DNA from: a virus
Virus record (IMG/VR): IMGVR_UViG_3300025770_001492
Location: 62,001 to 126,000 of that record
Length of the DNA stretch: 64,000 bases
Strand: one strand, 5' to 3'
Shown: positions 26,477-35,510 of the stretch, piece after piece
Position numbering within the stretch: position 1 is the first letter of the stretch
How the letters are laid out: each line of letters begins with the position of its first letter
Position numbers and translations under genes: made by a program
The notes under the pieces: generated by a model
Told to the model about the DNA's origin: nothing
Databases searched by the model: none
Seen by the model: the letters and a program-made list of their open reading frames with translations, nothing else

Positions 26477-27964
26477 TTAATTACCTGTTTTCATACCTTG
26501 TGCCCAACTTATACCGTGTTCATAATTTGCAGTAACTGCCATTGTATGAGTTACCGCTTTATATGTGGCAGAAGCAGATGCTCCATATCCGCTCTTCTTC
26601 CAGCTTGAAAATGGAAGGTGGGATTCGGCAGCAATCGATCCGCCGTTTAAGTAGAGCATTCCAGTTGTACATTCTTGCTCAATTATTTTATGCTTTCTGT
26701 AGTCGTCTGTCACGATTCCCAAAGCAAGTCCGTAATCAGTGTCATTATAAATTCTGATTGCGTCATCTAAATCATCAAATGGGATCAATACAACATGTGG
26801 ACCAAAGACTTCGTTCTTTAAAAACTCTTTCTCGCCCCATTCACACTGATAAACAAAAGGTGTTAAAAAATATCCTTTTGGATGTGTGTTCTTAGTTGTG
26901 GAATCAGGAGATCCAGAAACTAGAACCTTGGCATCTTTGTCATCTCTCACCATTTGATTGAAAGACATAACTTTATCCATTTGTTCTTTGCTGATGATAG
27001 GTCCGTAAAAAGGAGCATCAGTTTCAAAGGGACAACCTGTACCAAGGGATGCAGCATGACTAGAGAAATCTCTGGAAAACTTATCAAAGATCGATCTTTG
27101 AACCAAAATCCTGCTCGAACTTACACATCGTTGTCCACTTAGCTTGAAAGCGGAGGCGATTGTTGCCTCTAATGCCAAATCATAATTTCCATCCTCAAAT
27201 ACAATTGTGGCGGACTTTGATCCACACTCCATGCTGCAAGTTTTTGTGAATGATTCTGCGCAGTGCTTTCTTATTTCCTGTCCTACTTCCGCAGAGCCAG
27301 TAAACAAGATGTGATCGACTTCCGATCTGACAAGGGCTTTTCCTGTTTCTCCAGCACCGTGTACCATGTTGTACACGCCTGGTGGGAAGCCTGCTTCGTC
27401 GTACAGCTTGGCGACCTTTTGTGCGATCATAGGTGTTAATTCTGATGGCTTATGCACCACCGTGTTGCCTTCCACAATTGCTGGAGCAGATGACCAAAAT
27501 GAACCAATCGCAAGAGGGAAATTCCAAGGACTGATGACTGCTATTACGCCTTTGGGTTTTCTTATTACTTTTGCATCTTTAGTTGACAGTTCAGATGCAA
27601 TCACTTCTCCATAAGGCTGACGACCAGCAGACGCTGCCACTTGACACATATGCAGGGCTTCAATTACTTCTGCATGTGACTCGTTTGTATTCTTTCCTGT
27701 TTCAAGAGAAATGGTTTTAACCAAGTCGTCATGATCTCTCTTTAGCAACTGAGCGAGCGTGTCGAAAAAGTCTGCTCGTTGGACTCTGCTTACTTTCTTC
27801 CAGCCATGTTGAACCGCACGAGCGACAGATACAGCTTCCTCAACCTCTTGTTTTGTGCTCTCTGGAAAACTTCCCAAACTATCTTCTGTAGCTGGGTTTA
27901 TGTTTTCAAAATCAGGGCGAGTTGGACAAAAATCGCCATTTACATAATTCATTCCTATAATCAT
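26477..27964 (-). CDS. NAD(P)-dependent aldehyde dehydrogenase
   Basis: 495 residues, full length. Cofactor segment SPWNFPLAIG, glycine motif FTGSAEVG, catalytic Glu in MECGSKS and catalytic Cys in SGQRCVSS are all present. It oxidises an aldehyde to the acid. Two genes upstream lies a 2-oxo-acid decarboxylase (29982-31613), which makes aldehydes, so the two may form a short pathway. ATG 27964 has a GAGGA SD; a second in-frame ATG follows at 27952. Confidence 0.93.
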   Translation of the reverse strand: MIIGMNYVNGDFCPTRPDFENINPATEDSLGSFPESTKQEVEEAVSVARAVQHGWKKVSRVQRADFFDTLAQLLKRDHDDLVKTISLETGKNTNESHAEVIEALHMCQVAASAGRQPYGEVIASELSTKDAKVIRKPKGVIAVISPWNFPLAIGSFWSSAPAIVEGNTVVHKPSELTPMIAQKVAKLYDEAGFPPGVYNMVHGAGETGKALVRSEVDHILFTGSAEVGQEIRKHCAESFTKTCSMECGSKSATIVFEDGNYDLALEATIASAFKLSGQRCVSSSRILVQRSIFDKFSRDFSSHAASLGTGCPFETDAPFYGPIISKEQMDKVMSFNQMVRDDKDAKVLVSGSPDSTTKNTHPKGYFLTPFVYQCEWGEKEFLKNEVFGPHVVLIPFDDLDDAIRIYNDTDYGLALGIVTDDYRKHKIIEQECTTGMLYLNGGSIAAESHLPFSSWKKSGYGASASATYKAVTHTMAVTANYEHGISWAQGMKTGN

Positions 27965-27973
27965 CTATATTCC

Positions 27974-28324
27974 TCAACAACTAAAGCTAGACCCGCATCC
28001 ACAATTGGACTTTGCGTTTGGATTTGTAAACGCAAATCCACGCTTATTTATATCTTCATGAAAGTCTATCACTGTGCCATCCATATGAATGAGAGACTTT
28101 TTATCAATAACAACTTTCAAATCTTCTTCTTCCTTTAAAATGTAGTCATCTTCTGTGACCTCAGAATCATCTATGAACCCCAATTGATACTGGAATCCGC
28201 TGCACCCTCCTCCAACGACTCCTACTCGTAACACATTGACTTCAATTTCTTGATCTTTAATAGTTGATCTGACCTCTTTTAAAGCCTTTTCTGTGATTTC
28301 TACATTTATTTCTACATTTGCCAT
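27974..28324 (-). CDS. A-type Fe-S carrier (IscA/ErpA/HesB family)
   Basis: 116 residues from ATG 28324 (SD TGGAG). The three conserved Cys are in GGGCSGFQ and near the C-terminus in NCGCGSSF. It delivers Fe-S clusters to target enzymes. A phage copy suggests a phage- or host-encoded Fe-S enzyme is needed in infection. Confidence 0.9.
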   Translation of the reverse strand: MANVEINVEITEKALKEVRSTIKDQEIEVNVLRVGVVGGGCSGFQYQLGFIDDSEVTEDDYILKEEEDLKVVIDKKSLIHMDGTVIDFHEDINKRGFAFTNPNAKSNCGCGSSFSC

Positions 28325-28326
28325 GA

Positions 28327-29409
28327 TTAGCTCCAATATGATACAAAATAACACTTACCAGATCTCTCTCCCAATATGACCGGAGAAATAATTTCATTCC
28401 TAATTAAGTAAGAACATGCTTCTTTTTCGCAAAGCGTCTTAAATTTATCGACACAAAGTTGTTTTTCAAAGTCTCCAAAAGTATACAAAACGAATAGATG
28501 GTCAAACAACGCTCTATTTCCCACCTTATCAAATTTTTCTATTTTATTTAGAATTTTTCCAACTTTAGAAGAAGCCTTCAATGCAGAAGGAATATTGAAA
28601 ACAGGGGAAGAAAAAACTTTTAGACTGTCATAATCCGAAAAATTATATCCATGCTGTTTTGCAAGAATTATTGAAGCATCGCCCATGTTCAAACGATTAA
28701 ATCCATAATATGATTCTTCTTTTGTGGCAACACTATCCATGATCATCTTTGAAAACTCATTGAGGCCATAAGCCTTTAGAGCGTTAGACTTTTCAGTAGC
28801 CAATTTAACTTCATCGTCAAATGAATCAACTCCATAACAATACTTAGAAAAATCGTCTGCCGTGCTCATCCATCTGTCTAAGTCGATGCATACACGACTA
28901 GACTCTTTTTTGTTTCTAAGCTTCTGTACTTCACTTTTGTCTTTTAACAACCGAATATACAGGGAAGGGTTAATCGAAGATTTTTTTAAATAAGAATTTA
29001 AATATTGCCTAGCAGACTTGTTAACATTATTTTGAATACCTGGGGTTTCTTTACTTGCGTAGTCTGATAAATCTATAAAGTCTAATAGGGATTTGAAGTT
29101 TGATGGGTTAAAAATGCCATTAAGCACATCAAAAATATCAGGATGCTCTACATTGCAGATGCTTAAAAAATCATACAAGCAAGATCCTTTCTTGCCAAAT
29201 ATATTAACAATCTTTTTTTTAGGATTGTTTAAAAATAAAGTTTTATATGACTTCAAATCCTTGAAAACACATTTTGAAAACTTGCTTCTTTTGTTTATGT
29301 TTTTATAAACAATGTTTATAACTTTATTTTTATCTTCAATCAAAGCGTCCATGTTGAAAGCAACTCTTGAATCGAATTCGCCTAAACCGACCTTAATGCT
29401 GGATTTCAT
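28327..29409 (-). CDS. unknown 360-residue protein
   Basis: Lys/Asn/Ser-rich, mostly helical, ending in a compact ILGERSGKCYFVSYWS block that looks like a conserved C-terminal motif. SD CGGGAAT before ATG. I do not recognise it. It lies between IF-3 and the Fe-S carrier on one probable transcript. Confidence 0.6.
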   Translation of the reverse strand: MKSSIKVGLGEFDSRVAFNMDALIEDKNKVINIVYKNINKRSKFSKCVFKDLKSYKTLFLNNPKKKIVNIFGKKGSCLYDFLSICNVEHPDIFDVLNGIFNPSNFKSLLDFIDLSDYASKETPGIQNNVNKSARQYLNSYLKKSSINPSLYIRLLKDKSEVQKLRNKKESSRVCIDLDRWMSTADDFSKYCYGVDSFDDEVKLATEKSNALKAYGLNEFSKMIMDSVATKEESYYGFNRLNMGDASIILAKQHGYNFSDYDSLKVFSSPVFNIPSALKASSKVGKILNKIEKFDKVGNRALFDHLFVLYTFGDFEKQLCVDKFKTLCEKEACSYLIRNEIISPVILGERSGKCYFVSYWS

Positions 29410-29424
29410 CGACTTATTCCCGAT

Positions 29425-29973
29425 TTATTGTTTCAATGGCTCTATTAAACAATTCAAATTATTTCCATTAAGTTTCGGCTTTGAGACCGCCAATCCAATA
29501 TCTTTTAAATCTTCTATAATTCCGTCTAAGACTTCGAATCCCTGTTCTTTATGTGCGTTCTCTCGTCGTCTGTATTGCAACCTAAATTGCACCTTGTTGC
29601 CTTGAGCCAAAAATTTTCTAGCTGCTTTGACCTTTGTGTCTATGTCGTGTTTGCCAATAGATGGCCTTAAGCGAATTTCTTTAGTTTGTGCAGTTTGAGA
29701 ATTTCTTTTTTGATTCTTCTCTTTAATAGACTTTTCATATTTATGTTTGCTGTAGTCCATTATTCGACAGACAGGAGGTCTAGAATTAGGAGAGATCTCC
29801 ACCAAATCTAGACCATCTTTTCTTGCCATGTACTGGGCGTCCTTTATGGGCTTGGTTCCCAAGTTTTTCCCATCTTTGTCTATAACTACAATTGGGGATA
29901 TTCTAATCCTTTCGTTTATTCTAACCTCGTAGTTTCCCGTGTCTCTGGAATTGTTATTTTTGTTGTTTTTCAT
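29425..29973 (-). CDS. infC: translation initiation factor IF-3
   Basis: 182 residues with both domains: N-domain with RINERIRISPIVVIDKDG and DGLDLVEISPNSRPPVCRIMD, linker, then C-domain from EIRLRPSIGKHDIDTKVK to FRLQYRRREN. Full length for the family. IF-3 checks start codons and normally discourages leaderless mRNAs. No SD is seen; a TAAATA hexamer sits 5 nt before the ATG, overlapping the stop of the upstream gene. Confidence 0.92.
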   Translation of the reverse strand: MKNNKNNNSRDTGNYEVRINERIRISPIVVIDKDGKNLGTKPIKDAQYMARKDGLDLVEISPNSRPPVCRIMDYSKHKYEKSIKEKNQKRNSQTAQTKEIRLRPSIGKHDIDTKVKAARKFLAQGNKVQFRLQYRRRENAHKEQGFEVLDGIIEDLKDIGLAVSKPKLNGNNLNCLIEPLKQ

Positions 29974-29981
29974 ATTTTTAT

Positions 29982-31613
29982 TTAGACTTTTTTCGCAAGC
30001 CCGCTTGTCATCCTCTCCAAAGCATTTGAAACATCATATGAGTCTAAGGAAACATTAATCAAAAACATTTCCTTAGCATTAAGGGCCTCGTCAACAACTG
30101 ACTCTAATTCAGATTCAGTCTCTACCATCGCCCCTTTACCTCCGCCAATTATATCAACAAACTTATGATAGTTCCAGTCAGGAATATCATTAAAATCCCC
30201 ATCCAATAAAAATCTTTCTGTGGTATAACCATGATTATTCAATATGAATATAATTGGATTTAATTTATTCGCAACAATAGTGCTTAACTCCGTGCAAGAC
30301 ATTTGAAAAGCACCATCGCCAACTATCACAATAGTCCTGCTATCGGGTCTGGCAAATCCTGCCCCCAACGCTCCCGGAATTGATGTGCCCATACTTGTGT
30401 AAAATGCAGAACCTAAAAAAGCATTTTTGTGATGCATTGTTAAATCTGCTGCCCCAAACAAACTGTCGCCTATGTCTGCAACGACCGACATATCTTTTGT
30501 CAGCAAAGAATCAATTTTATCAAACAACCTTTTGCTCGTAATCGGAGTACCCGCAAGCGGAGAGAAACTCTTATTAGATCGAGTATTCACCACAGAAGGC
30601 TTGTTTGAATGGGTAGGAATCGAAGCCTCATCAAAAAGTTTATTGCAAAAGTCTTCAAAATTTACAGAAGCATACATATGATTTTTAACTTTCAATCCTT
30701 GTATGCTGCAAGATACGGTATTCCTTTTTACAAATTTTGAAGGCATAAAGCTTAATGTCATATCAGTGAGCATCGCCCCAAACATAAGAAGACAATCAGA
30801 TCCCTCGACTGCTGCCTGCACTCCCTCTTGACTCGTGCTTCCAGCATATACGCCTAAATAAAGCGGATGAGTCTCGCCAATTACTGATTTGCTAAGAAGA
30901 GTTGTTGCAATTGGAATGTTCGCTTTTTCAGCAAACTTGACCAGTTTAGATCCAAGTCCAAATCTTGAAACCTCAATCCCTGCTAATATAACTGGATTTT
31001 TTGAATTATTTATCCAAGTTTCAACTTCTTCAAAAGACTCTTCTAAGTTTTGCAAATCTGTACTTGGAGAATCTGGAGTTCCCTGCTTGTAAACATCGTA
31101 ACCAATCGGCTTGTCCGCAACGTCTCTTGGAAGCTCAATATAGATGGGCTGCTTATAGTAGTGAAGGGCTTCAAAAGCTTTATCGATTTTGTATCCCGCT
31201 GTATTCGGGTCGTCTAGAACAACAGACTCACATGTGAAATTTTCAAAAACTTCTTTTTGACACTCGAATGAACGAACCATATGATGGAGCAAAACACCTT
31301 CGTCTCGCTCTTTCATTCCAGGCGAACCTGAAATGACAACTAAAGGAGACCTCTCAGCATAAGCACATTGAACTGCATTTATAAGTTTTGCTGCTCCAAC
31401 ATTATATGTGACACAAACGCAACCAATACCCTTTATTCTAGAATACGCATCTGCTGCAAATCCTGCGTGATTTTCGTCTGTAGTGTTGATCAAACTTATG
31501 TCTGAATTATTTAATTTTTTATAGAAATTAAGAACATAATCTCCAGGAACTCCAAAGACGTGTTCAATTCCAGAATTTTTCATTCTGTCGATTAAGAAAT
31601 CTGACACTAACAT
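29982..31613 (-). CDS. thiamine-diphosphate 2-oxo-acid decarboxylase (indolepyruvate/pyruvate decarboxylase type)
   Basis: 543 residues, full length. N-terminal catalytic Glu block (TTDENHAGFAADAYSR), the LLHHMVRSF His-His motif typical of pyruvate/indolepyruvate/phenylpyruvate decarboxylases near residue 113, and the thiamine diphosphate motif GDGAFQMSCTEL ... LNNHGYTTE. It should turn a 2-oxo acid into an aldehyde. With the aldehyde dehydrogenase nearby the pair could make a carboxylic acid. The substrate cannot be told from sequence alone. SD AAGGAG; a perfect TATAAATA site lies 30 nt upstream. Confidence 0.9.
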   Translation of the reverse strand: MLVSDFLIDRMKNSGIEHVFGVPGDYVLNFYKKLNNSDISLINTTDENHAGFAADAYSRIKGIGCVCVTYNVGAAKLINAVQCAYAERSPLVVISGSPGMKERDEGVLLHHMVRSFECQKEVFENFTCESVVLDDPNTAGYKIDKAFEALHYYKQPIYIELPRDVADKPIGYDVYKQGTPDSPSTDLQNLEESFEEVETWINNSKNPVILAGIEVSRFGLGSKLVKFAEKANIPIATTLLSKSVIGETHPLYLGVYAGSTSQEGVQAAVEGSDCLLMFGAMLTDMTLSFMPSKFVKRNTVSCSIQGLKVKNHMYASVNFEDFCNKLFDEASIPTHSNKPSVVNTRSNKSFSPLAGTPITSKRLFDKIDSLLTKDMSVVADIGDSLFGAADLTMHHKNAFLGSAFYTSMGTSIPGALGAGFARPDSRTIVIVGDGAFQMSCTELSTIVANKLNPIIFILNNHGYTTERFLLDGDFNDIPDWNYHKFVDIIGGGKGAMVETESELESVVDEALNAKEMFLINVSLDSYDVSNALERMTSGLAKKV

Positions 31614-31643
31614 AACCGCTCCTTGGGGAATGCGAGGTTTAAT

Positions 31644-31651
31644 TATTTATA
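31644..31651 (-). promoter_or_regulatory. T4-late-type TATAAATA promoter element
   Basis: TATAAATA on the minus strand, 30 nt before the decarboxylase ATG, leaving room for a normal leader with its SD (AAGGAG). Similar AATAAATA elements precede the sigma factor gene (8106-8113) and the GroES-like gene (24903-24910). Confidence 0.5.
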
Positions 31652-31697
31652 AATTACAGAATAGCTCTCTGCCTGTCTTGGCGTCAATACCATTAAC

Positions 31698-32519
31698 CTA
31701 TTCCGTTGTAGGAGAAAAAGGAATGTGAATTAAAAACCCTTCGCCTGTCGTTGGAAATCTCCTAACCCATTCGACACCTGATCCTATGGTGCAGCCAAAA
31801 TCAGTAGGCGTAAGACTGCTAGGTGTGAAACTGGGGGTGACAGATGGGGCACTAGATGAAAGAAAGCTCACGCTCTCTTCCATTTTCAAAAGTTTAAATT
31901 CAAACCAATAACAACCAGGAAGACATGTGTTATTGGCGTTCCAATTATATACCAAAAGAGTTTCTAATAACTGGTCTTTTAAAGTTGTTCCGTCTTCCTG
32001 AGTTATGTCTCCCAAAACCAACTCTATAACAGCAGACGCATCCAAAACCCTAAATATCCTCATCGAAGATCCTTTCTTCCATGAAGACTCATTGGTTCCA
32101 TTATATCCTCTCTGAACTTGAATTAACTTATTTGTTTCATCAAATCCAGTCACAAGCATATGCTCAGGAAGTCTAACTCTATCCATGATGATGATGTCGC
32201 CAACCATCACCTGTTCAAACCCAATGTCGTCTGCCAACCTAAAGTAGGTATCAGATGTGTCAATGCTCGTCTTTAACTTAGCAATAGCCCACATGTTTGC
32301 CTCTAACACCAAAGACGTGTCTAGTTCCCCAGTGTCTGGGTCTGTCAAGTCTAAAGGACCATCACAATCATCAGCAGCCAGTCTAAATGGCGGCTTAACA
32401 TCGTGCCTTCTAATGGTAAAATCAGGACAAACATTGGACGGACATCCAAATTTATCTAAACAGTTGGAGTTTGTCGTGAGATCACACGAAACTCCTATTC
32501 TCGCTCCTTGAATACTCAT
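31698..32519 (-). CDS. putative virion (baseplate/tail) protein
   Basis: 273 residues from ATG 32519. Cys pairs near the N-terminus (CLDKFGCPSNVCPDF), a long beta-rich middle (VGDIIIMDRVRLPEHMLVTG, IQVQRGYNGT) and a Ser/Pro/Thr-rich linker before a C-terminal strand block. Similar small Cys motifs occur in the Cys-rich insert of the giant fibre protein, so I infer a virion role; no family was recognised. A TATATA box lies 5 nt before the ATG and there is no SD. Confidence 0.55.
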   Translation of the reverse strand: MSIQGARIGVSCDLTTNSNCLDKFGCPSNVCPDFTIRRHDVKPPFRLAADDCDGPLDLTDPDTGELDTSLVLEANMWAIAKLKTSIDTSDTYFRLADDIGFEQVMVGDIIIMDRVRLPEHMLVTGFDETNKLIQVQRGYNGTNESSWKKGSSMRIFRVLDASAVIELVLGDITQEDGTTLKDQLLETLLVYNWNANNTCLPGCYWFEFKLLKMEESVSFLSSSAPSVTPSFTPSSLTPTDFGCTIGSGVEWVRRFPTTGEGFLIHIPFSPTTE

Positions 32520-32524
32520 ACAAC

Positions 32525-32530
32525 TATATA
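32525..32530 (-). promoter_or_regulatory. TATATA box 5 nt before ATG (leaderless candidate)
   Basis: TATATA then 5 nt then the ATG at 32519; no SD between. Confidence 0.5.
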
Positions 32531-32538
32531 TGGAATAT

Positions 32539-33063
32539 TTATTCAAAAACTCCCAACAACTCCATCTGGGAAACTCTATCTCTGATCCAATTTAAATTTC
32601 CTTCAAATTCTTGAAGGGTTACATTGCCTTTTTTTGCAATCTCTTGTACTTTTTGGATAGAATCAGCACTGTTTAAAGAAGATTTTGAATCTTTAGATTT
32701 ATATGGAAAAAAAATAACTTTATCAATTTTATTTTTAACAATTTTGAGCATGCATTTTTTACACGGCCTAGCAGTAACATAAAGAGTAGAACCATCTAAA
32801 GTTTGAAAGCCCAGTCTGCTAAAATCTATTGCATTTTCTTCAGCATGTTCCACGTAGTCATATTTGTGAGGTCGTTCCCAATTTATATCTTCGTCCTTTA
32901 TCGAAGATGGTGGGCCGTTGTATCCCCAACCCAGTGGACGATTCGAAGAATCTATAATAAAAGCCCCAACCTGTGTATCAGGGTCTTTCGAAAAAGACGC
33001 TGCCCACAGTGCCATGGCCATATATCTTTCATCACGACTAGGTACTGCTCTAGGCTTTTTCAT
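32539..33063 (-). CDS. dCMP deaminase family protein
   Basis: 174 residues from ATG 33063 (SD AAGGG). Zinc site HAEENA and PCKKC, with TQVGAFII upstream, as in deoxycytidylate deaminases. It supplies dUMP for dTTP synthesis during phage replication. C-terminal 50 residues are longer than the minimal domain. Confidence 0.9.
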   Translation of the reverse strand: MKKPRAVPSRDERYMAMALWAASFSKDPDTQVGAFIIDSSNRPLGWGYNGPPSSIKDEDINWERPHKYDYVEHAEENAIDFSRLGFQTLDGSTLYVTARPCKKCMLKIVKNKIDKVIFFPYKSKDSKSSLNSADSIQKVQEIAKKGNVTLQEFEGNLNWIRDRVSQMELLGVFE

Positions 33064-33838
33064 TGTCATCCCTTTCTATAATTCTTTGTTCGAAATCATT
33101 TGGATAAAGAGTAAGAACAAATTGATAATCTAAAGAACTATGATCGATTACAACATTTTCTGTTATGTGTGTTAAACAATGATTTAAAACTTTAGACGGC
33201 TCATAATAAAACAAATCATTAAATCTGAATTGTTTGTGGCCATCACTTCGTTGGTTTGCTCTATCTGACAAGATCGTGACAATGACTCCTTCGTCGCACA
33301 GGTTGAACATTTTTTCAAGAACAGAAAAAAGATATGCGTATTGATTGGGCGAATCAAGCAATCTGAGATTAAAAGTCCCCGCAGCAATTACCCATTCAAA
33401 AGATTTCTCAAATTCTAAATCTAAAAAATCTCCACAGCCAAAGCTAATTCTTGAAGTCGGGATTAGTTCGAGACCTTCCCGATGAGGCAGGGTTTCCCAC
33501 ACGCTTTCTGCCTGCCTCTTCGCTTCTTGTATCACATCCTCAGATATGTCTATTCCTGTATATGTCCAACCGCTTCTTTTATAATGGTTTTTGAACAAAT
33601 AAGGCAAGAAGTCTCCAACCCCGCACCCAACATCCAACACACTGTCATAATTCGTTTGAGACCCTTTAACATTCTTCATAATTACGTCAAAAATTCGACG
33701 CTGGTATCCTGAAGAAGACCAACTTGCAGCTTTCCATCCTGTTGCAGTTTCGTTCTCATTTCCGTTTCTAGAATGAGCAAGTCTGAGATTGTAAAAATTG
33801 TTTATAATCTCGCTTGTACCATTAAACTCAATACTCAT
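33050..33838 (-). CDS. class I SAM-dependent methyltransferase
   Basis: 262 residues. SAM motif I is VLDVGCGVGDFLPYL near 78, motif II-like YTGIDISEDVI, and a later WVIAAGTFNLR strand. Substrate unknown (small molecule, sugar or protein). Overlaps both neighbours, indicating one operon with the deaminase. Confidence 0.8.
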   Translation of the reverse strand: MSIEFNGTSEIINNFYNLRLAHSRNGNENETATGWKAASWSSSGYQRRIFDVIMKNVKGSQTNYDSVLDVGCGVGDFLPYLFKNHYKRSGWTYTGIDISEDVIQEAKRQAESVWETLPHREGLELIPTSRISFGCGDFLDLEFEKSFEWVIAAGTFNLRLLDSPNQYAYLFSVLEKMFNLCDEGVIVTILSDRANQRSDGHKQFRFNDLFYYEPSKVLNHCLTHITENVVIDHSSLDYQFVLTLYPNDFEQRIIERDDNEKA

Positions 33839-34377
33839 TTAATCATTATCTCCGAGAGCTTACACTTATCTTCGGTTTCTCTGGCTATGACAATATAGCG
33901 ATTTTCATTCAGCCAGGATAGTGCTGATTTATTATTGCCCTCAATTAAATGCGGCAAATGAAAAGAAACATTAGAATCAATAAATTTTGTATCTTTCAAA
34001 TCAAAGATATCGCTGCCTTGAAACCAGACTCCCATCCTTATTAAACACCTGCGAATTGCAATATCAGAATAATGATCAGAATAGCCAGTCTGATGTTTAT
34101 AATTAAAAAGAGAATCTATGTCGTGTCTATCATGTACAAAAACGTTGTGTTTAGAAATCAATTCTTTAATCGAAGATATATCATTTCGAAAAAAATTCCA
34201 ATAGGCGTCCTCATACATCTGCATTCCGAATTCCCACGAATACAGTTTAGCTTTGCACCTAAAGGCCCAAAACCAGTTTCCCTTACCGGCTTGCTTGCTA
34301 ACGTTGCCTAAAAATTTATCTCTATTTTTCCCTAAATTTCCCACTTGCAAATAATGAATCAAATCAAAACATTCCAT
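33835..34377 (-). CDS. unknown conserved-looking protein
   Basis: 180 residues, rich in aromatic residues (GNWFWAFRCKAKLYSWEFGM). No domain recognised. Overlaps the preceding membrane-protein gene by 14 nt and the methyltransferase start. Confidence 0.6.
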   Translation of the reverse strand: MECFDLIHYLQVGNLGKNRDKFLGNVSKQAGKGNWFWAFRCKAKLYSWEFGMQMYEDAYWNFFRNDISSIKELISKHNVFVHDRHDIDSLFNYKHQTGYSDHYSDIAIRRCLIRMGVWFQGSDIFDLKDTKFIDSNVSFHLPHLIEGNNKSALSWLNENRYIVIARETEDKCKLSEIMIK

Positions 34378-34687
34378 ATGTTAAATAAAAAAATAATGCT
34401 ATTTGAAAAGAAGCTATGAAAGAAGCAACAGTCAACCCCCACTTCTTTTTAAAGAAATAAATCAAAGGAATCATTAGAATTACGATCATAGTTCCTATCA
34501 TTTTCAATGTCATAAATAAAGCGACATCTCCACCATCCGCTTCTATAAGCATTACTCCTATTGGATTTTTTTCATGTTCTAAAATTACATCTGCTGTCTT
34601 AAACGTCCAATAAGAATCGTATATTGAAACAAAAACAATTATCAACATTAAAAGCGACAAGAAAAAAATTTGCATCTTTGCAAACAT
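34364..34687 (-). CDS. three-helix membrane protein (DUF5658-like)
   Basis: 107 residues with three membrane segments (about 7-25, 54-73, 83-103) and a conserved-looking NPIGVMLIEADGG loop. The layout resembles DUF5658 proteins. SD AAAGGTT before ATG. Confidence 0.6.
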   Translation of the reverse strand: MFAKMQIFFLSLLMLIIVFVSIYDSYWTFKTADVILEHEKNPIGVMLIEADGGDVALFMTLKMIGTMIVILMIPLIYFFKKKWGLTVASFIASFQIALFFYLTYGMF

Positions 34688-34689
34688 AA

Positions 34690-34884
34690 CTAACCTTTTT
34701 TCTTTTTCTTTTTCTTTTTCTTCTTCTTTTTAGTTAAACTCTCCAACTCAAAAGGCGAAGCAGTTGACCTGCCGTGGACAGAGCCTACAACGGCCAGCGG
34801 CATCAAGCCAAGAGCGGCGGCATGTCTGGCCCTTGTGGATGCACTAGATTCTTTGGTAATTAGCCAATCTTTGAAAGTAATCAT
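34690..34884 (-). CDS. tagged small protein ending in 12 lysines (capsid-internal DNA-binding candidate)
   Basis: 64 residues. N-terminus MITFKDWLITKESSAS fits the capsid-targeting-like pattern with a possible cut after Glu-12. The C-terminus is a run of 12 Lys followed by Gly. After cleavage the peptide would be strongly basic, suiting a head-internal DNA-binding role like T4 internal proteins. TACATA lies 5 nt before the ATG; no SD. Confidence 0.65.
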   Translation of the reverse strand: MITFKDWLITKESSASTRARHAAALGLMPLAVVGSVHGRSTASPFELESLTKKKKKKKKKKKKG

Positions 34885-34889
34885 AAATG

Positions 34890-34895
34890 TATGTA
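34890..34895 (-). promoter_or_regulatory. TACATA box 5 nt before ATG (leaderless candidate)
   Basis: TACATA, 5 nt, then ATG at 34884; no SD. Confidence 0.45.
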
Positions 34896-34965
34896 TTACT
34901 TCAAGATCCCATTATTTATAAAATTGATAAATGCAATTCCGACATTTTTCAATTAGAAATTTATA

Positions 34966-35003
34966 AAAAAACAACCCTTCTAGCTAAAGTAGGGTTGTTT
35001 TTT
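34966..35003. terminator. bidirectional terminator overlapping the stop of 34984-35169
   Basis: 13-bp stem AAAAAACAACCCT/AGGGTTGTTTTTT with a 12-nt loop that contains the TAG of the minus-strand gene. U-runs follow on both strands. Confidence 0.85.
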
Positions 35004-35169
35004 CCAGTTTTTGAAGTTCTTCTAAGTGAGAATCTAATTCTTTCTCGGCAATCTCTATTCTTTTTATGTCAAAATTTAAAGGATTTTTTTTAAATCTTTC
35101 GCTAAAAATACTTAATTTTAAAAAAGTTTCATCTAGCTTTCCTTGTAAAATTGCGATTTCATTTAACAT
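34984..35169 (-). CDS. small coiled-coil protein
   Basis: 61 residues, almost entirely helical with heptad-like Leu/Ile spacing (MLNEIAILQGKLDETFLKLS). SD GAGGG before ATG. Its stop lies in the loop of the terminator. Function unknown. Confidence 0.6.
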   Translation of the reverse strand: MLNEIAILQGKLDETFLKLSIFSERFKKNPLNFDIKRIEIAEKELDSHLEELQKLEKTTLL

Positions 35170-35510
35170 TTACCCTCGTTTCTTAGTATTGCTTTATATT
35201 TTAATTTTCCAGATTTTATAAGAGATAGTTTTTCAAAATCCAAATCTCTCTTGGCGTTATTATGAACTCTTTCTAAGGTTATTATTTTATTCCTTAAAGT
35301 AGAAAGCCATCTTTCTGAACAAACGTACCCTGTATGTCTAGAAAAATATTTTATATTTATATTGCCATCAAATGTAAAATAGTATTTTAAGAATTGTCTT
35401 TGAGACTCGTTCCTAAAATATTTGAATAAGTATTTTTTTTCTTTAGGCAAATCACAATGAAGAAACTCGCCTGATATAAATTTTAATTCTCTATCACTCA
35501 ATTCCTTCAC
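35163..35510 (-). CDS. unknown basic protein
   Basis: 115 residues from GTG 35510 with SD GGAG 5 nt upstream. Rich in Lys, Phe and Tyr; possibly nucleic-acid binding. Overlaps neighbours on both sides. Confidence 0.55.
   Translation of the reverse strand: MKELSDRELKFISGEFLHCDLPKEKKYLFKYFRNESQRQFLKYYFTFDGNINIKYFSRHTGYVCSERWLSTLRNKIITLERVHNNAKRDLDFEKLSLIKSGKLKYKAILRNEGKC

Noticed and set aside
34887-35093. 68-codon plus-strand frame
   Set aside because: Overlaps the terminator and the coiled-coil gene; no SD and hydrophobic, antisense-like composition.
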